This document shows positions 58,496 through 64,000 of a stretch of DNA of 64,000 nt, in pieces (position 1 is the first letter of the stretch; every line of letters starts with the position of its first letter). The DNA comes from Tubulanus polymorphus. Taxonomy: Eukaryota > Nemertea > Palaeonemertea > Tubulaniformes > Tubulanidae. Both the position numbers and the translations under genes were made by a program. Location: assembly GCF_964204645.1 (NCBI RefSeq), contig NC_134031.1:20023307-20087306 (forward strand), written 5' to 3'. Under the pieces are notes generated by a model. It was not told the origin of the DNA and ran no database searches. It worked only from the letters and a program-made list of their open reading frames with translations.

Positions 58496-61400
58496 ATGGC
58501 TAGTTGTACTCCTGGAAATGAGGAGTTACCAGCATCATCAACAGAACAAGATGATGAATTGACTGCAACTGGATCTACTACTGCTGTACCAGAATGTTCT
58601 GTCACAGGTTGCACTCTTGAAGAACCAGCAGACCCAGAGTATACCGAAAAATTGATGACTATTGTCCCAAATACTCTACCAGAATCTACTTTACCAGGTT
58701 GCTCTGAACTGAAAGAAGAATTTGTTGAGGTTACAGCCGATAAAGTAAAACCCAAGAAACAGAATCGCAGAACTAGAAATAGAAGATCTAAAACTGAGCA
58801 ACTAGCAGTGGTAAGTGAGTGATAGGGCCTACCTATTCAAAGGTTTAAATTCCTGTGTGCTACTAAGAGTAATCTTATTATTTGAGCATTGAGAATGAAT
58901 AAGACTTTGTTCACATTGCCAGGCAGGAAAGTGAGTCATTCCAGTGACAAGTGTGAATATCCGGGCTCGGAAGCAATTTTTGAATGCCAATTGCTGATTT
59001 TTGACAGGTTCTAACATGTTGCCACGAATTTACTTCAATTTCCTCAAAAATATGGTATTCATTCAAAGAAAAAACGGCATTCGGTAAATTATTGGCATGG
59101 TTTTTTGCGGTTAAATGATGTATGTGTCCCCTATGGAACAGCGTCTAGATACTAGACAAGCAGTGAACATGTTAATTCACTGCTTTTGGTGAATTTCTGA
59201 ATAATCCTTTTCAGGTTGTGGATGGAGATGTTGAAGATGATGGCTCCGCTGCTGCTGCTGCTGCTAAACGCGTCGAAAAACCAGCTTTAGATAATATTGT
59301 CGTGACCGTATTTAACAAGAAAGTGAAGGGCGGTGAAACGTGTCCGAAAGTGGAACGCATAATTCAGAACCTTTCTCCGGAGAAATCGAAAGGGGACCTC
59401 GAAAAAACCTCGAACTACTGCGGCGATCGACCGGCCAATATTGCTTCTCCGAGTTCTGTTGACGTGCGAAAAATTCATCAAAAAAAAGAAAAAAGTAAAA
59501 GCACTACGAGTTTCGAAATGTCGACAGCCGGTAAGCAGACATACGGTGATCAAATATCGGTCAGTAAAGATGATTTGGATGATAAGTCGGATAAGAAGAC
59601 AAGACGTGGTAATCGAGGTGGTAAGAAGGCTAAAGACGGCAAGAGGGATGAAAGCTGGTCGAAAGACGCCAATCAACCGGGGTTTTCATTATTTCCACTG
59701 AAAGGTGCGAGATCAGCGAAAGAACAGCAGTCGCCTGGTGGGAACGTTGGGTGTTACACGGCGCTAGTGATGAAAAACCAGCGAGCTCAACGCTTCGATC
59801 AACCGTCATGTAGTAAAGATAAATATCGCACAAGGTAGATGTCAATTTTTCCCATTTCGAATTTAGGGTTCTTTCTGATAAGGAAAAGTCAGGGTATTGG
59901 GACTCTTCTTGAAAATCAGATGAAAGTCAGGGAATCTATTGTTGGTTTCTTGTTGTTGGTGATGATGAGTGACGCAATGAACCTCTTGATAAGAAACAGC
60001 TCCCACTGAGGATATCTTATGATTTAATCAGGAAATGGCCAGGGAAATGTCAGAGAATGTTGAATACCCTAACCGTAAGAACATTGCAGTGAAATTGTTA
60101 CTAAAATGGTTGCAATTTCATTGTTCCTTATGTAGATCTTTCATTCGTAAAACAAGATGTATTTCGTTTTTTTATAGGAATGAGTCTTCCTCCAGTGATT
60201 CTACGGTTAAAGGCAATAACGCACCATCTCCACGATCTAAACAACAAAATCCAAATCCGGTATCACAATCTCCAAGAGCTACTGGTAAACAGAAAACTGC
60301 AAATTCTCATCCACAATCTCCTAAAGTTGTTGTACCTACGATGGTTTATGAGAAAGACAAAGGATTTACTTACTACGAAAATGCATTCATACATAGAGAC
60401 ACAGGCTCTGTTACAATGAACTCTGAATCACCTGCACCTAATCCACCTAAAGGTTGGTATAGATTACCCGATTCTGAATGTTCATCAGCCACTCAAAATG
60501 TGCAGAAGCCAAAATCATCGTCAAAATCAAATAAACGAAAGTCAAAACAGCAAAAGTCATCCACAAGTTCACAAGGAGGAGAGACTCCTACATCAGGCGG
60601 CAGTTCACAAGGAGGAGAGACTCCTACATCAGGCGGCAGTTCACAAGGAGGACAGACTCCTAAATCTGGCGGCAGTTCACAAGGAGGACAGGCTCCTAAA
60701 TCTAGGGGTAATTCACAAGGAGGAAAGACTCCTAAATCTGGCGGCAGTTCACAAGGAGGACAGACTCCTCAATCTAGGGGTAATTCACAAGGAGGAAAGA
60801 CTCCTCAACCTGGTGGTAGTAATCAGAGAAAGTCAACAGCAGAGTCTAAAAATGTGATGCCATCTCCTCAAACACCTCGGAGTGATATCGATAATGGACC
60901 TGGTAAATCTAGTGGAAAGCGTAAAAACAATAGGTCTAAACAAAACAAAAGCAGCAAGGTACGTATTAAAATTCCTGTCCAAATCACTGAACACTGCATA
61001 GAAAATACATGGTCATCTATTAATGTTTTAGTCGTATGAGGCTCATTTGCCGGTTGAGATTGTATCTGAAGGGTTGAAAAGAGGCACTATCGTAAAAGGC
61101 ACAATTCGAATTAACCCGAAAAACTACGAGGACGCCTATATTCCACATCCGGTAGGTTATAAAACTAAAGCCTAACTCGGATCGTACTAAGGTCGGTGAT
61201 TCGGTCCTAAGAACACTCATGTCACATCGCGAGGTCGAGTTGCCAATTCAGCCGAGAGTTGAATCTTATGCGAACTGAGTCTTGGCTTTAGATCAGTGAT
61301 TCGTGATGGTTTGAATGAAAACAATTAATACGATCTTCATTTTATAGGACGGTAAATCAGATATCTACATCCGTGGTACGCGTGACAGGAACCGATCACT

Positions 61401-63818
61401 AGAGGGCGATGTTGTAGCCGTTTTACTGAATCCTAGATACGAGTGGAAGGTTAGTATTTTACAATTTTCCGTCCTGGTAAGGTGGGTTTTCTGTTCTCAT
61501 AATTTACTTGCGTTTATCGTGCCAGGTTTTGATGGATGATCTCATCAACTTCGAAGAGAAAGAAACTGTTGTTGAGGATATCGAACAAAAAGAAGATGAT
61601 GTCGTCGTCGAAGCAGATGAAATCATAGTCGAAATGGCAACAGATGACGGCGTCACCGAGGCCGATCCCCTCGGTGACGTGACGCGATCGTTGAAAGCCT
61701 TAGAAATTCATCCGACACAGCCACTGGGAAGTGAGCCTAAACCGGTGCAGAACGGCGAAGGAGATTCGGTGAAATTAGTTACCGATGAATCAAATAAAAT
61801 TGATGAATCTCCGATGAAAAAAACTCCTCGCAAAAATCGTGATTCGCGATTCTCGTACACTCCGCTGAAACATCTGAAATCGGCGAGTCCAGTCGTTCAG
61901 AAATTATTCGCAGATCAGACAAAATCGGATAAATATCTACAAAGAACTGGAAAGGTTTGTGCAAATTTTTCTCTTCTATCAGGGTTCGTAGCGAGTCTGA
62001 CTAAATTTCAATAAAGTGCTTTTGAAAAATTTAGGATGGACCCTGATTAGTGCTAACTTCGATCCCAAAAGTGCTGAAAAATACATACTTTATGGACTCG
62101 CTGTGATCATAATAAAATTCATCGGACAATTTTATCGCAGTCTATTAGGTCTTTCGCTTTACTGCTTGATCAAAATTTAAACTGGCGATTTCTTTCAGAA
62201 TAAGTTTTAAATTTTGATTGCAAATGCATTTTCTTATTTCATCACTTAATCGTTGATTGAGAAAAATACCGGAAACAATGTCATTTGATTCAAGACAAAG
62301 TGCTGACTTAAGACTTCCACAGTCCGACTCCTACATTAATGACTGTTATAATGTTCTGCTGCGTTTCTCGTAGGTTGTTTACATACTTGAGAAAGTTCAT
62401 TCTCGTGCGACGTCCGGATACCTGAAACTGATGGCCGATAAAAACAAATCAGTCGCGTTGTTTTCACCGATAGATTATCGAATGCCTCGTATGAAGATTC
62501 CTATGTCTCAGTGTCCTGAAGGTATGATTTCTGTTTCGAACCCTCCTTGGTGCAAGGTTCTTAATGATCACGAAAAATCAGGGAATTCCTAAATTCATTT
62601 TTCCGTGCAGAGAAAAAAGTCATAGAATTTGACTTTTTGTTGTCTTGTTGTTCGATTTCTAGTGACGAGTGGCACAAGGAACCTCTTGATAAGAAACAGC
62701 CCCCACTGATGATATCTTATAATCTGATCAGGAAATATTTGGTCAATGGTCAGGGAAATGTCAGGGAATTTTTAATTATTCGCTTATCTGAAGGAACCCT
62801 GCCAGTTGTCATTGAAGTATTTTTTCTATGGATCACTGGCAGATTTTAGCTACAGTAGACTCTGCCTTCTTGAGTATGGGTTAACTCCGTAAACTACTAA
62901 AGCCAGTGAATTTTACTAATTAAAAATCATTTGGAAAACCTTCTATTCCCTTGTAATGCTATTGAAACTGATTGTTCTGAACTTCTTGAACTTAGTAGAA
63001 CATGTTTTTTCCAATATGTTTTAGGGTTTGCTGAGCGACCTGACGATTTCGCTAATACTTTATTTATTGCTCGCGTCTTGAACTGGGAAGAAAACACGAA
63101 TTTTGCTAACGGGTAAAAACAGTAATGCCGACTAAATCTATCCACTAGAAATTCTGTAAAATTGTTGTTGATTTAATGAAATTCTTCTCTTCTTAGGCAA
63201 TTGATGAAAAGTTTGGGTCAGGCTGGAGAAATTGAACCGGAAACTGAAGCTATTCTCATGTCTTACGACGTCGATTTTTCTGAATTCTCCGACGAGGTGA
63301 GATTTGCTCTATTGAACTCAATAGAGAAATTATCAAAATCAATGGAAATATTCTTTGTAACGCCACGTTTTTCATTGGTTCCAACCGTGGCATTATAAAA
63401 GGACTTTTACTGACAGCTATTCTGTAATGACGTTATCTCTTCAGGCAACGGACTGTCTACCGAAAAACCTACCGTGGAAAATACCCAACAACGAGTTCGA
63501 ATCGCGCAAAGATCTACGGAAAAACTGTGTATTCACGATTGATCCTGCAACTGCTCGCGATCTCGACGATGCTTTATCATGTGAATGTGTTAGTGATGGT
63601 ACGTTCACTGTTGTTTATTTGGACAGGGGGCGCTGCTTACCTGGAAATCAGGGAAAAGTCCGGATTATTTTGTAAAAAAAAAGGATTGTTATTGTTTATA
63701 AACAGGTGTTTATGAAATCGGAGTTCACATAGCAGACGTCAGTTTCTTCGTGAATGAATTGACTGAACTCGATCGCGTCGCTAGTAACCGAGCAACAAGT
63801 GTTTATCTAATTCAAAAG
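58496..63818 (+). CDS. DIS3L2: DIS3L2, 3'-5' exoribonuclease (cut by right edge)
   Basis: Cytoplasmic exosome-independent RNase II-type exonuclease that degrades uridylated RNAs. Exons: 58496-58810, 59215-59834, 60178-60958, 61032-61151, 61348-61449, 61526-61954, 62374-62521, 63025-63112, 63197-63296, 63445-63598, 63706-63818 (990 residues so far). Residues 1-572 are a disordered, K/S/Q-rich extension. From 573 the cold-shock domains follow ([28 protein letters not shown], then [19 protein letters not shown]). Then come [31 protein letters not shown] and the RNB domain with [17 protein letters not shown]. The active-site aspartates (934, 940, 942, 943) are present. The insert between the two CSDs is acidic. 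The ATG at 58496 is the first in the exon. The rest of RNB and the S1 domain lie beyond 64000. Confidence 0.95.
59870..60070 (+). repeat. TCAGGGAA-type repeat in DIS3L2 intron 2
   Basis: Shares CCTCTTGATAAGAAACAGC, CCCACTGAGGATATCTTATG and CAGGGAAATGTCAG with the copy at 62560-62790. Confidence 0.7.
60566..60817 (+). repeat. DIS3L2: Coding 36-bp repeat in the DIS3L2 N-terminal extension
   Basis: Seven in-frame copies at exactly 36-bp spacing (60566, 60602, 60638, 60674, 60710, 60746, 60782), encoding 12-residue units of the form S(S/N)SQGG(E/Q/K)(T/A)P(T/K/Q)S(G/R)G. Nucleotide identity between copies is high, so the expansion is young. Confidence 0.95.
62560..62790 (+). repeat. TCAGGGAA-type repeat in DIS3L2 intron 7
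   Basis: Homologous to 59870-60070 (GAACCTCTTGATAAGAAACA, CCCACTGATGATATCTTATA, CAGGGAAATGTCAGGG). Confidence 0.7.
63625..63665 (+). repeat. Fragment of the TCAGGGAA repeat in a 107-bp DIS3L2 intron
   Basis: GGCGCTGCTTACCTGGAAAT and CAGGGAAAAGTCCGG. The insert makes up much of the intron between the exons ending 63598 and starting 63706. Confidence 0.5.
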
Positions 63819-64000
63819 GTCAGTGTCATCACACATCGTGAATATGTAATCCTGTATTTTGCACACTGGACTAATATCGAAATTTTTCATCGCATTGATT
63901 TTGAAAGAATGTGAAAATTCGGTAAAATCATTAAAAATGTTTGAAAAATTCGAGAAAATCAATGACAGGAAAAACAGTAAAAATTTCACTTTCAAATTTG

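Noticed and set aside
59287-59676. 129-codon minus-strand ORF
   Set aside because: Antisense shadow of DIS3L2 exon 2.
60498-60857. 119-codon ORF with [11 protein letters not shown] repeats
   Set aside because: Alternative frame of the 36-bp repeat in the DIS3L2 coding exon; the SQGG frame is the one continuous with the gene.

Overview
The window is nuclear DNA from an animal. It is AT-rich and intron-rich, its splice sites follow GT/AG, and more than half of it is repeats. The gene content (a CFAP74 homologue, a C1orf21 homologue, RER1, DIS3L2, an orphan rhodopsin-type GPCR and secreted Ig-type exons) suggests an invertebrate bilaterian. A marine lophotrochozoan such as a mollusc, brachiopod or annelid is my best guess, but the species cannot be fixed from the sequence. 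I derived the exon models by hand from splice signals, reading phase and remembered family sequence.

Layout. 79-5163 (-): 5' part of the ciliary gene CFAP74, cut by the left edge. 6.0-13.8 kb: a repeat-dominated block with an inverted pair of LINE 3' fragments, an acidic exon-like ORF, degenerate repeats, a tRNA-like SINE head and a satellite of about 3 kb (58-bp unit) interrupted by a 41-bp repeat. 13.8-36.7 kb: a gene-poor stretch of foldback elements/MITEs, minisatellites (64 bp, 29 bp) and microsatellites (CAG31, TCTG, TC), with one unassigned candidate secreted-protein exon (24379-24573, -). 36888-41750 (+): a C1orf21-like lipid-anchored protein with two alternative copies of its conserved penultimate exon. 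41.8-46.2 kb: no recognisable gene. 46306-52581 (-): Ig-type secreted protein exons, including a 1.19-kb tandem duplication that copies one coding exon. A single-exon GPCR (51213-52205, +) lies inside the first intron on the opposite strand. 55827-57533 (-): complete RER1. 58496 to the right edge (+): DIS3L2 with a very long disordered N-terminal extension, cut by the edge within the RNB catalytic domain.

The genes are not a functional cluster: cilium motility (CFAP74), ER retrieval (RER1), RNA decay (DIS3L2), a membrane-anchored protein of unknown role (C1orf21-like) and cell-surface or secreted signalling (GPCR, Ig). RER1 and DIS3L2 are head to head and probably share a promoter region. The most notable observation is that two unrelated genes here carry tandem duplicated coding exons whose lengths are not multiples of three. 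Joining both copies gives an early stop in each case, so the copies can only be used one at a time.
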